IMG/VR virus record: IMGVR_UViG_3300017669_000008
Coordinates: 1 to 21,979 of that record
DNA length: 21,979 nucleotides
DNA from: a virus
Reading direction: 5' to 3' (one strand)
Shown: one piece after another, positions 7,215 to 14,474 of the stretch
Position numbering within the stretch: the first letter of the stretch is position 1
Layout of the letters: every line of letters begins with the position of its first letter
Made by a program: the position numbers and the translations under genes
The notes under the pieces: model-generated
What the model was told of the DNA's origin: nothing
Seen by the model: the letters and a program-made list of their open reading frames with translations, nothing else
The model's database searches: none

Positions 7215-8867
7215 CAGAACGGGATCTCGTCATCAGGGATGCCGTGCGTCGTGCCCGCGGGCGCGCCAACGGCGTCGGGTACAGCATCGGGATCATCCAA
7301 GCGGGCGGGGCGCTCGCCGAGGTGGTGCGAAGAGACGCGTTCGAACTGGTCGCCGGCCTTCTTTTCGACGGTGATCGCCAGGGTCTGCGCGAGTGCCCCG
7401 GCCTTGGCCATCTCGACCGCCTCCTCCGTGCCGCCCGGCACCGGCTCAACCGAACGGGCACGCCACCAGGCCTCGGCTTTGGTCCGCGCGTACCCGGTGT
7501 GGTCGAAGCAGACCCACTCGCGGAAGTAGCGGTTGAATCCCACGCGGTACTCGACGCGCATCGTCAGCGGCGCGGATGGGTCGCTGCGTTTGTAGTGCAC
7601 GTGGTACGTCGTCTCGCTGACGCGATGCTCTTCCCGCGTAGTCTGCCCCGAGAGGATGCCCTCGGTGCTGGCCTTGGCCTCGTGCTGCTGCTTGTTGGGC
7701 TCGGGGAACTGGTGTCCGCACTGCGGACAGGTCTGGTAGCCCGCCGCGATGAGCGCGTGGCACTCCGGACATTCCTTCGCGGGTGCCTCGCCGTCGCCAC
7801 GGTCCTCGGCAGCAAGGCGGATGGCATCTACCGGCCCGTGACGCAGCACGTTGCCGCCGAAGTCCAGCACAAGGCAGTCCGCTTTGCTGGGGTGCAGCCG
7901 GAATCCTCGTCCCACCATCTGGTAGTACAGGCCCGGCGACATGGTCGGCCGCACGAGCGCCACGCAGTCGATGTGCGGGGCGTCGAAGCCGGTGGTGAGC
8001 ACGTTGACGTTGCACAGGTACTTGAGATCGCCCCTGCGGAACCGCGCGAGGATCGCGCTGCGGACGCCGTCGGGCGTGTCGCCGGTGACGAAGCCACACT
8101 CAACGCCATGCTTGGCCCTGAGCACATCGACGATGTGCTGCCCGTGGCGGATGCCCGACGAGAAGATGAGCGTGGCGCTGCGGTCCTTGGTGTGCGTGAC
8201 GAGTTCGGCGCAGGCACCCTCGACCAGCCCTTCCTTGTCCATGAGGTCCTCGACCTCGCTGGCGACGAACTCGCCGGCGCGGACGTGCAGCTCGTCGGTG
8301 CTGACCTTCTGCAGGCCCGCCTTGGTCTTGAGCGGCGACAGGAATCCCTGCACGATGAGCTCGCGGACGCCAACCTCGTAGCAGACGTGGTTGAGGATGT
8401 TCTCGGCGGCGCAGATCGAACCGGACTTCATGCGGTACGGCGTGGCCGTGAGCCCGATGACCCGGACGTGAGGGTTCACGACCTTGGCGTCGGCGATGAA
8501 CTGGCGGTACATCCCGTCGTCTTCGGCGGGCACCATGTGCGCCTCGTCGACGATGATCAGGTCCACTGGGCCAAGATCGCACGCCTTCTTCCAGATGCTC
8601 TGGATGCCCGCCCGCTGAATAGATGCCGACGGGCACGTCGGGCGCGATGGTGCGAAGCTTGTCCGCCGCCTGCTCGAGCAGTTCCTTGACGTGGGCCAGG
8701 ATGACGACCCGCCCGTTCCAGTGCGTAACAGCATCGCGGCAGATCGTGGCGATGACTGGCGTCTTCCCGCCCCCGGTGGGGATCACCACGCAGGGGTTGT
8801 CATCGCGGGCGCGCAGGTGCTCGTACACCGCGGCGATGGATTCGGATTGGTAGGGGCGGAGGTTCAT
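7214..8867 (-). pseudogene. DEAH-box superfamily 2 helicase, broken by a frameshift
   Basis: The ATG at 8867 overlaps the RusA stop (ATGA). The first frame reads MNLRPYQSESIAAVYEHL, then Walker A IPTGGGKTPV (residues 29-38), up to VGIYSAG. The frame then breaks at GCCCGCCCGC (plus strand, 8606-8615). A second frame continues with AGIQSIWKKACDLG, the DEAH box LIIVDEAHMV, LTATPYR (motif III) and QMVGRGFR (motif VI), then a zinc-ribbon-like CPECHALIAAGYQTCPQCG. Relatives that I recall have about 13 residues between YSAG and AGIQS; here one base remains, so about 38 bases appear lost. Intact members unwind DNA for phage replication or recombination. The gene sits between the resolvase and the primase in one operon. 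If the break is real the helicase is probably inactive; an assembly error is the alternative. Confidence 0.85.
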
Positions 8868-9181
8868 GGCTTGAGTTGCGTGATCTCCACGAGCACTTTG
8901 CCGCCGGGCGTGATGGGCCCGCGGATGACTTCGAGCCGGTCGATCTGCGAGTCATCGCGATACGCCCCTCCCTTGGCCAGAGCGTCAAGGAGGGCCTTCT
9001 GCACGTTGTCCAGGTCGCGCCGGCGCGCGTCGGGCGGGCAGACCGTCACCCGCACCGACAACCGGCCGAGCATCGCGGTCACGCGCATCGCCGCGAGAGC
9101 GGCGCACACCGCTTGGCGGTAGCGCCGGCCCTCGCGGCTGATGACGGTCCTGGAGCCCAGCCGCCGCCAGATGTGGTTCAC
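8864..9181 (-). CDS. RusA-type Holliday junction resolvase
   Basis: About 105 residues from GTG 9181. The signature DLDNVQKALLDAL followed by DDSQIDRLEV is the RusA family's metal-binding core. The enzyme cuts four-way junctions during phage replication or recombination. The usual first strand is visible upstream in frame (LELPYPPSVNHIWRR), so the natural start is probably before GTG 9181. Yet no ATG or GTG precedes that strand between it and the end of the DUF669 gene, where a run of seven G lies (9225-9231). The true start may be a CTG, may overlap the DUF669 gene, or may have been lost to an indel. Its stop overlaps the helicase start. Confidence 0.85.
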   Translation of the reverse strand: MNHIWRRLGSRTVISREGRRYRQAVCAALAAMRVTAMLGRLSVRVTVCPPDARRRDLDNVQKALLDALAKGGAYRDDSQIDRLEVIRGPITPGGKVLVEITQLKP

Positions 9182-9231
9182 GCTGGGCGGATACGGGAGC
9201 TCCAGGACACGACCGGATGGACTTGGGGGGG

Positions 9232-9696
9232 TCAGCGTTTCCAGGGCGGCGTGCTCCCCGGGCCAGCGCTCACGGCCTGGCGCTGCGGTGCCGCCGAGCC
9301 GCCCTTCTTGGTGTAGCCCTTGATGACGTTGGTGAACTCGCCGTTGTCGTCGCGCTTCTTCAGACCGACGGAGATCTCCAGCGGGATGTTGTGGAGCTCG
9401 ACCGAGTCCTTTGGCTGCATCACGCCGATGGCGCGGCAGATGGCCGAGAGTTCGCCTCGGGCGATCTTGACCGTCATCTCGCTCTTGTTCTCGAGGTTGA
9501 GGCGAGCCCAGACGAGGCGGCCCTTGAACTCGCCGTCGATGACCTGAAAGGTCAGCTGCAGGTACTTACCGCCGCCGGTCTTGGTCGGTTTGTACTCCGA
9601 GTCGGAGATCACCGCGGTGTACTTGCCGGCTGGGAGCGGGTCGAGGGCGACGGACGGGTCGACCTGCGAGGCGTCGAAGTTGTTCAGTGTGGCCAT
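9232..9696 (-). CDS. DUF669-family protein, probable phage single-stranded DNA-binding partner
   Basis: The protein has 154 residues. The start is ATG 9696 with AAGGA eight bases upstream. Features of DUF669 proteins are the opening NNFDASQVDP, PLPAGKYTAVISDSEYKPTK (about residues 21-40), GKYLQLTFQVIDGEFKGR, and a C-terminal GYTKKGG followed by a low-complexity tail ending PPWKR. The family is found in phage recombination and replication operons next to RecT- or ATPase-like genes. An OB-fold-like ssDNA-binding role is suspected for it, though I know of no firm assignment. Here it lies between a P-loop ATPase and a RusA resolvase, which is the usual setting. Confidence 0.85.
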   Translation of the reverse strand: MATLNNFDASQVDPSVALDPLPAGKYTAVISDSEYKPTKTGGGKYLQLTFQVIDGEFKGRLVWARLNLENKSEMTVKIARGELSAICRAIGVMQPKDSVELHNIPLEISVGLKKRDDNGEFTNVIKGYTKKGGSAAPQRQAVSAGPGSTPPWKR

Positions 9697-9746
9697 GTGA
9701 CAGATTCCTTGTGCAGGGATGTGTGGGAGTGCGGTGGGGGGACGGA

Positions 9747-10559
9747 TCAGTTGGCGAGGACTTCGGGCGCGGCTGCGGGCGCAGGCGTGGCGACGGCCTC
9801 GGCGAAAGGGTTCTCGCCACGGGCGAACGCGCCGTAGATGCGGAAGTCGAGCGGGAGCTCCTCGGGAAGCCCCAGGCGGTTCTTGGCGACATGAGCGGGG
9901 CGCTCGACGGTGCGGATGATCCGCTCACCGGTGCCGATGCCGTTGTGCTTGGCCTGGTTGAACCCCTCCGCCACCTTGACGGTGTGGACCTTGTACGTGG
10001 CGAAGAGAACCTCGTCGGCCCACTCCTGCACCAGCGCAGACGCGAGCTTGTGAAGGCGCGGCGAGTAACGGTCGTATGGCACGGTCTCGGGGTTTTCGAA
10101 CTTCTCGATCTTGGCGTGCGCGATCAGGACGACGGTCATGCCCCGGTCGCTACGGAGAGCGTCGAGTGCGCCGAGCACCATCCGCCACTTGTCAACGGCG
10201 AACGTGTATCCCTTGGCGTATCCGATCTTCTCAATGTTCTCGACGCTCTCGTCAGCGCACACCTCGGCCCAGATCAGGCGCTCCAGCCAGTCGAGACTGT
10301 CGATGACCACGGTCTTGTACTGATGATCGCTGGAGTACAGCGACTCGAGCGCGGCCATGATGTCGCCGAAGCTCTTGGCGAGCGGGAAGGACTCGCAGTC
10401 GATGTCGGCGAGGCCGTCCTCGGTGGGGACGAAGATAGGCTTGTCGGCCATCGCGCCGAAGGTGCTCTTGCCGATGCCGTGCGTGCCGTACAGCATGACG
10501 CGGCGAGGCTGGGCCTTGCGGCCCTTGGTGATCTGGTTCATGAGGGTTGTTGGGGGCAT
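9747..10559 (-). CDS. Phage-type P-loop nucleotide-binding protein (AAA_24-like)
   Basis: The protein has 270 residues from ATG 10559, where GGAG lies five bases upstream. Walker A is GTHGIGKST (residues 25-33), Walker B is TVVIDSLD (83-90), and a sensor-like strand TVVLIAHAKI follows. A Pro/Ala-rich tail ends the protein. This RecA-fold ATPase family is common in phage recombination operons beside DUF669 proteins and probably handles recombinase loading or strand processing. The frame stays open for 41 more codons up to a GTG at 10682 that overlaps the previous stop (GTGA). A longer product or a small leader peptide is therefore possible. I prefer 10559 because relatives start close to the NQITKGRKAQPRR segment and the ribosome site is good. 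Confidence 0.85.
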   Translation of the reverse strand: MPPTTLMNQITKGRKAQPRRVMLYGTHGIGKSTFGAMADKPIFVPTEDGLADIDCESFPLAKSFGDIMAALESLYSSDHQYKTVVIDSLDWLERLIWAEVCADESVENIEKIGYAKGYTFAVDKWRMVLGALDALRSDRGMTVVLIAHAKIEKFENPETVPYDRYSPRLHKLASALVQEWADEVLFATYKVHTVKVAEGFNQAKHNGIGTGERIIRTVERPAHVAKNRLGLPEELPLDFRIYGAFARGENPFAEAVATPAPAAAPEVLAN

Positions 10560-10678
10560 GCGGTCTCCGTGTTTGCTGGATGGGCGGTCGAGGTCGTCGG
10601 GCCAGATCTCGCGGGTGAAATCACCCTGCCCGAGCCGCACGAGCGGCTGGGCGTCGGACTTAGAAGTGGAATGGCGCG

Positions 10679-11005
10679 TCACGCGGCAGCGCCAGCGGGT
10701 TCGGCGGCGGCCGGCGTTTGCGGGAGCGGATCGCCGCCGCGAACGATTGAGAAGTTCTCGTCGCCGTACTCAAGGATGCAGAAGCCGGTGAAGACCCGCG
10801 TGACCGCCCGCCCCGTCTCGGTTGCCGCGTCCACAGCGACCACTCGCTTCTCAGCATCGACGGCATATCCGGCATCGAGCCGGACGGCGGCCTCGCCGTG
10901 CAGGAAACCCACTGCGAGGATCGACAGGAAGAGCGTCTTCTCGACTTCCTCCATGTCTGTGTCCTCGGCGAACTGGAAGCGGTACACGAGCGAGCGGCTT
11001 TGCAT
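10679..11005 (-). CDS. Hypothetical 108-aa protein, first gene of the replication operon
   Basis: ATG 11005 follows GGAG by nine bases and lies 52 bases after the 39-nt element at 11057-11095. The predicted fold mixes beta strands and helices (SLVYRFQFAEDTDMEEVEKT, TLFLSILAVGFLHGEAAVRL, RVVAVDAATETGRAV, FTGFCILEYGDENFSIVRGG), followed by an Ala/Pro tail. It has no nuclease or ATPase motif and no true membrane segment. Its stop overlaps a possible GTG start of the ATPase gene. Small proteins in this position in phages are often operon-specific accessory factors; the function here is unknown. Confidence 0.65.
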   Translation of the reverse strand: MQSRSLVYRFQFAEDTDMEEVEKTLFLSILAVGFLHGEAAVRLDAGYAVDAEKRVVAVDAATETGRAVTRVFTGFCILEYGDENFSIVRGGDPLPQTPAAAEPAGAAA

Positions 11006-11056
11006 GGGGGATTGCTCCGGACGGGGCGGGGGATCACAGATGGGTGGCGGCACCCG

Positions 11057-11095
11057 CTATCAGGCATCTCGCCGACGGCGGCACGTTTTCACGAC
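11057..11095 (-). promoter_or_regulatory. Shared 39-nt element, copy A, before the replication operon
   Basis: Read on the minus strand this element runs from GTCGTGAAA through GGCGAGATG to CTGATAG. It matches 32 of 39 positions, without gaps, at 16738-16776, ahead of the recombinase cassette. After both copies comes a ribosome-site-like GGAGCA(A/C)TCCCC. It does not fit a standard -35/-10 promoter. It may be recognised by an element-specific sigma factor or repressor, or by the recombinase. It overlaps the last codons of the sigma-like gene. Confidence 0.55.
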
Positions 11096-11583
11096 AGGTA
11101 CTGATCAAGATCCGCGCGGCGAAACGTCTCGCGGACGCGCTTCAGTGAGGAATCGAGGGTGGAGCGGGGCACGCCGCGGCTGCGGGCCACGCTGCTGACC
11201 GAGTCACGACGGAGTTGATCGCAGGCCTTGCGAAGGTCGGGCGGCAGATTGGTCACCGCCACCTCGACATCGATGCGCAAAGCGATGTGCCGGAGGTCGT
11301 CGTCTGCCGCGGGCTTGTCGTGGTGGTCGGCGTCGAAGGACCGAGCGGGGCGCTGCGAGCCCTCGGCGCGGCGGAGCTTCCACGCTTTCTGCTGAATGAG
11401 GTGCTCGACGAACGCTGCGGGCTTGCCGCGAGCGGGATCGAACCGTTCCCACCCGATGACAACTTCGAGCAGGAGTTCCTGCTCGAGGTCCTCGCGGGAG
11501 CAGGTGCGGATCAGGCGTCCGAGCTGACGGGCTTTGATGCGGGCGAGACGGCGGGCGAACTGCAGGGTCGTTGGATCGATCAT
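11089..11583 (-). CDS. Small sigma-70-like factor
   Basis: The protein has 164 residues from ATG 11583 with AAGGT seven bases upstream; a reading from further upstream would run into the previous gene. Residues 10-72 (ARIKARQLGRLIRTCSREDL, then LLLEVVIGWERFDP and FVEHLIQQKAWKL) match sigma region 2 in style. Residues 112-155 (NLPPDLRKACDQLRRDSVSS, ARSRGVPRSTLDSSLKRVRE) match region 4, with its helix-turn-helix. A charged linker (residues 73-100) joins them. This is the layout of small phage or extracytoplasmic-type sigma factors, which direct host RNA polymerase to their own promoters. Its nearest potential targets are the two copies of the 39-nt element, one overlapping its own 3' end. Both the assignment and the targets are inferred from pattern. 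Confidence 0.65.
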   Translation of the reverse strand: MIDPTTLQFARRLARIKARQLGRLIRTCSREDLEQELLLEVVIGWERFDPARGKPAAFVEHLIQQKAWKLRRAEGSQRPARSFDADHHDKPAADDDLRHIALRIDVEVAVTNLPPDLRKACDQLRRDSVSSVARSRGVPRSTLDSSLKRVRETFRRADLDQYLS

Positions 11584-11641
11584 GGCCGGACCTTCCTGGC
11601 ATTGCCAGAAGGCCCCGGGGAGCGACAGGTCCGGCGTGAGC

Positions 11642-12739
11642 TCACCGGGGCGGGAATGGCGTGGGATGCGGGCCTGTCGTCCCCGACTGGCGACTTGTCG
11701 ACTCCGCGCCAAAGAAACAGGCAATGCACCCGCCCCAAAGCGACACAACCCGCTGTATTTCAGCGGGCTGCGCACGATGTTCGTACCTCAAGAAGGTCTG
11801 CAGCCTCTCCGCCAGGCGCTCGCGCCGCTTCTGGTTCTTGGGGGAAGCGTCTCCGCTCTCCCAATCCAAGATGCCGCGCCCGCGGGCGAAGGCGTACAGC
11901 AGCGCCCACTGGACATCGGGCTTGCGGGTCCGGGCGATTCCCATACCCATTGACGAGAAGTCGAAGGTCCCTTGTTCACCGCGCACGGTGACCGAGACGG
12001 TGTGCCCATCCGTAAAGCGAATCCGCACATCCGACCACTTGGCTCCGGCCGGTGTTGCAAAGCGGGGCGTGCTTTCGCGCGGAGCAGCAACCCTCACGTG
12101 GCGGCCGACAAACGCCGCAAGCGTCTGCGCGATCGGGCGTTTGGCCTCGAACACGCCCTCCCCTTTCCACGTCAATGTCTCATCCAGAGTGATCCACGCC
12201 GAGCCGCGACCATCGACGACCGAGTTCACCGCATCGCTGGTGCTGCGCCGGCTGGGCGTGACGAGGACAAATGGACGCCGCGATAGCGCGGAAACGTGGC
12301 CGGCGCTCTTGAGGAGGTCGTTGGCGTCCCGCGTCGTGGCGAGGTAAACCGGGAATCGCTCGCCTTCGACGGGAACGAACTCACCCAACCACCACAGGCG
12401 GTTGCCCATGCCGACCGAGGACGGTGTGCCGATCAGTCCGAGCGCGGACCCGACCCCGCGAAAGAGCGTGTCGGCGTCGAGCTTCCACAGGACGATGTCT
12501 TCGCGCGAAATGGGCGAGGCCTCGGAGGTCTCGCGGTCGACGGCAACAATGTCGTCCTCGTCATGGACCACGACCTTGCGGCCCTCGACCGCACCGGGCC
12601 ACGGCACCGATAGCGCGAGCTCGTCCATCGGAGTCAGCAGGGGCTCGAGGAACTGCAGGTCGTCGCCCATGTGCTCACGCCAGACGGAGCGAACGCCCGC
12701 CCAGCCGTGGATGTTCTCAAGCGCTCGCCAAAGCCGCAT
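11642..12739 (-). CDS. Unrecognised 365-aa protein of the regulatory region
   Basis: The start at 12739 lies inside the end of the upstream gene (23-base overlap), so the two are probably translated together. The protein opens MRLWRALENIHGWAGVRSVW. It contains an SRRPFVLVTPSRRSTSDAVN stretch near the middle. Toward the end comes KPDVQWALLYAFARGRGILD and a basic helix (KNQKRRERLAERLQTFLR). The last 40 residues are low complexity and ride over a hairpin (11749-11767), so the conserved part may end near residue 325. No enzyme motif or membrane segment was recognised. A DNA-binding C-terminus is possible. The pairing with the 392-aa protein suggests a two-component function. Confidence 0.6.
   Translation of the reverse strand: MRLWRALENIHGWAGVRSVWREHMGDDLQFLEPLLTPMDELALSVPWPGAVEGRKVVVHDEDDIVAVDRETSEASPISREDIVLWKLDADTLFRGVGSALGLIGTPSSVGMGNRLWWLGEFVPVEGERFPVYLATTRDANDLLKSAGHVSALSRRPFVLVTPSRRSTSDAVNSVVDGRGSAWITLDETLTWKGEGVFEAKRPIAQTLAAFVGRHVRVAAPRESTPRFATPAGAKWSDVRIRFTDGHTVSVTVRGEQGTFDFSSMGMGIARTRKPDVQWALLYAFARGRGILDWESGDASPKNQKRRERLAERLQTFLRYEHRAQPAEIQRVVSLWGGCIACFFGAESTSRQSGTTGPHPTPFPPR
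11749..11767 (-). terminator. Hairpin inside the 3' end of the 365-aa gene
   Basis: The 7-bp stem CCCGCTG/CAGCGGG closes a 5-base loop; on the minus strand TTGTGTCGCTTTG follows. It looks like a weak terminator or attenuator between the two unknown genes and the sigma-like gene. Confidence 0.35.
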
Positions 12740-13895
12740 GGGCCACCTCCCGTGTTCCCTTCACGAACCCGCGGCGGCGCAGGAAGCACTCGATGAGCTC
12801 GGCATCGTCGTCGCGGGTGTAGGAGGCCGTGTTGCCGTGGCGGATCGTCACGGGTCGGGGCTTGCGTCCGTCCGCGAACCGCACCTCGAACGTGGCGCTG
12901 GTGAGAAGCGAGTCGGACGCGATGGTCTCGCCCGCCGCCTCCAGCGCCACAAGCACGTCGTCGGCCTTCTCGACCTTGCGCCGGTGGTACGGGCCGCCCA
13001 CATACAACGAGAGCTCCACGAGCCGCACCGACGCGAGCCCGCCGACATCGGTGCAGACGAGGCTGCGGCGGCCCACCGCCCGCAGCGGCTCGAGGTCGTA
13101 GCGATCGGGGTCGGGCGGGAACATGTCGCGCCGGCCGAAGATGTGCTGGCCCACGAGCTCTCGGTACGCCGTGCGTTCCTTCTTGGTGCCGCCGTTGATC
13201 CGGAGCTCCCAGGTCTTTCGGTTGAACGTCACCACGCCGTGGGCCATCGGGCGGTAGCGGACGCACCCCGGCTTGCCGTCGTCCAGGCTCCCCTCGCGGC
13301 GGTACGGGCCGCCGTGACGCACCAAGAAGCGGAGTTCGTCGCCGTGGTCGAAGAAGAGGACGCGAGCGCCAAGGCCGCGACGGTTGGCCGAATACCACGC
13401 CGCCACCGCGCCGTCCAGGGCCGCGATCTTCTCCGGCCCTGGTGGGACCCAGGCGAGCACCGTGCCCTTCGCGGGAACGAACGTCTCGAAGCTGCGACGC
13501 CGCGAAACCGAGAGTTCAGTGTGGCATCGCCGCAGAAGTTCGGCGTCCGCCAGCCAGACACGGGTGGCGATGTCCGCCGGCGCGAGGTGATCGTGGGGCA
13601 GGTTCAGGCCCGCCTGCTCGACGGCGCTCAGGAGCGACTCCATTCCGGCGGGAGTCGACATCTCATGGATGTGCCAGAGGGCGTCGAGCAGATCGATGGG
13701 GAGTTCACCCACGCTGGTGGTAAGCAACGCGACCTCGACCCGCTCGATGTCCAGGCGATCCGGATCAGTGGGGAGCATCGCTCCGTTGGCGGCGAGATGG
13801 GCGGCGTGTGGTCGGAGAAGTTCGATCAGCGCCGCGGGATCGACTTCACGAAGGGCGTATGCGTTGGTGAAACGACGGAACGAAAGGGTGCTCAT
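12717..13895 (-). CDS. Unrecognised 392-aa protein of the regulatory region
   Basis: ATG 13895 follows GGAGG by nine bases and opens MSTLSFRRFTNAYALREVDP. Residues 20-130 are rich in Leu/Ala helices (ALIELLRPHAAHLAANG, SVGELPIDLLDALWHIHEMS). The centre has PAKGTVLAWVPPGPEKIAAL and VLFFDHGDELRFLVRHGGPY. The last third alternates strands and basic loops (YVGGPYHRRKVEKADDVLVA, RKPRPVTIRHGNTASYTRDD) and ends FLRRRGFVKGTREVAHAA. I see no known catalytic signature, membrane segment or repeat. It is the first gene after a good promoter, and the 365-aa gene overlaps its 3' end. The C-terminal Arg-rich region could bind nucleic acid; this is not shown. Confidence 0.65.
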   Translation of the reverse strand: MSTLSFRRFTNAYALREVDPAALIELLRPHAAHLAANGAMLPTDPDRLDIERVEVALLTTSVGELPIDLLDALWHIHEMSTPAGMESLLSAVEQAGLNLPHDHLAPADIATRVWLADAELLRRCHTELSVSRRRSFETFVPAKGTVLAWVPPGPEKIAALDGAVAAWYSANRRGLGARVLFFDHGDELRFLVRHGGPYRREGSLDDGKPGCVRYRPMAHGVVTFNRKTWELRINGGTKKERTAYRELVGQHIFGRRDMFPPDPDRYDLEPLRAVGRRSLVCTDVGGLASVRLVELSLYVGGPYHRRKVEKADDVLVALEAAGETIASDSLLTSATFEVRFADGRKPRPVTIRHGNTASYTRDDDAELIECFLRRRGFVKGTREVAHAALASA

Positions 13896-13923
13896 GATCC
13901 AGGGCCTCCGCACGAGTTTGTCC

Positions 13924-13938
13924 CCGGTTTCCAACCGG
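13924..13938. promoter_or_regulatory. Inverted repeat in the leader of the 392-aa gene
   Basis: CCGGTT-TCC-AACCGG is a perfect 6-bp inverted repeat with a 3-base centre. It lies between the predicted -10 box (13952-13957) and the ribosome site of the 392-aa gene. It could be an operator near the transcription start or a small hairpin in the mRNA leader. Confidence 0.4.
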
Positions 13939-13951
13939 AGGTGATGGCCCT

Positions 13952-13980
13952 AGTGTACCCCGAACGAACACGGATGTTAA
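13952..13980 (-). promoter_or_regulatory. Sigma-70-type promoter for the two unknown genes
   Basis: On the minus strand TTAACA (13980-13975, five of six) and TACACT (13957-13952, four of six) are separated by exactly 17 bp. The predicted start point is 50 bases upstream of the 392-aa gene. The -35 box includes the stop codon of the HTH gene. This is the best conventional promoter in the window. Confidence 0.55.
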
Positions 13981-14474
13981 GGATCCGACAGGGTATACTC
14001 GCTTTGTCCACAACCATCGGTTTTGACAGCGGTTACAGGCCGATTCGGCTTGGGTGCGGTTGCCAGAACCTCGGTCTGTAAACGAGCCCAGGCCCGCCGC
14101 TGGTGGGTCCAGTCCGGCATACACGTCAGTGGCCGGAGAAGCTGCTCGGAGAGCTTGCTGCGCCCCTGGATCACCCGAGGCAGAAACAAGATCTCCTCCT
14201 GAATGTCCGGCGCGAGGTTGTTCAGGTTCATGATCTGGCTGACGCGTGCGCTCGTGACACGGCCCGCCCTCGCCAGATCGGACTGGTTGCGGACCGCGCC
14301 CGTCATCAGGAGCCGCTCGAACTTGATCGCCAGCGCCATGAGCTTGGAGATGTGGGGCGTGCGACCCTCCGGCGGCGTCAACTTCGGGGGCGCATTTCCC
14401 TCCTTGAGCTCTCGACGGGTGTTCGGCCCTCGCGTCAGATGGATCTTGAAGGTTAAGGTTGCGCCGTCGGACAT
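13977..14474 (-). CDS. Helix-turn-helix protein encoded after the serine recombinase
   Basis: The protein has 165 residues. The start is ATG 14474 with AAGGAG eight bases upstream; it overlaps the recombinase 3' end by 22 bases. Residues 62-84 (RNQSDLARAGRVTSARVSQI) form a clear HTH resembling those of ParB/KorB and phage regulators, followed by NLNNLAPDIQEEILFLP. The N-terminus is basic and Pro-rich and the C-terminus is low complexity. Small HTH proteins of this kind are, as I recall, often encoded directly after large serine recombinases in mobile elements. There they may act as recombination directionality or regulatory factors, but the role here is inferred from position. Confidence 0.75.
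   Translation of the reverse strand: MSDGATLTFKIHLTRGPNTRRELKEGNAPPKLTPPEGRTPHISKLMALAIKFERLLMTGAVRNQSDLARAGRVTSARVSQIMNLNNLAPDIQEEILFLPRVIQGRSKLSEQLLRPLTCMPDWTHQRRAWARLQTEVLATAPKPNRPVTAVKTDGCGQSEYTLSDP

Noticed and set aside
7193-8689. A 498-codon plus-strand open frame opposite the helicase
   Set aside because: It is antisense to conserved helicase motifs and has no recognisable features.
9687-11198. A 503-codon plus-strand open frame opposite the ATPase and 108-aa genes
   Set aside because: The minus strand has ribosome sites and Walker motifs; the plus product is compositionally odd.
12402-14081. A 559-codon plus-strand open frame opposite the two unknown proteins
   Set aside because: The minus-strand genes have a promoter, ribosome sites and overlapping starts; the plus frame has none.
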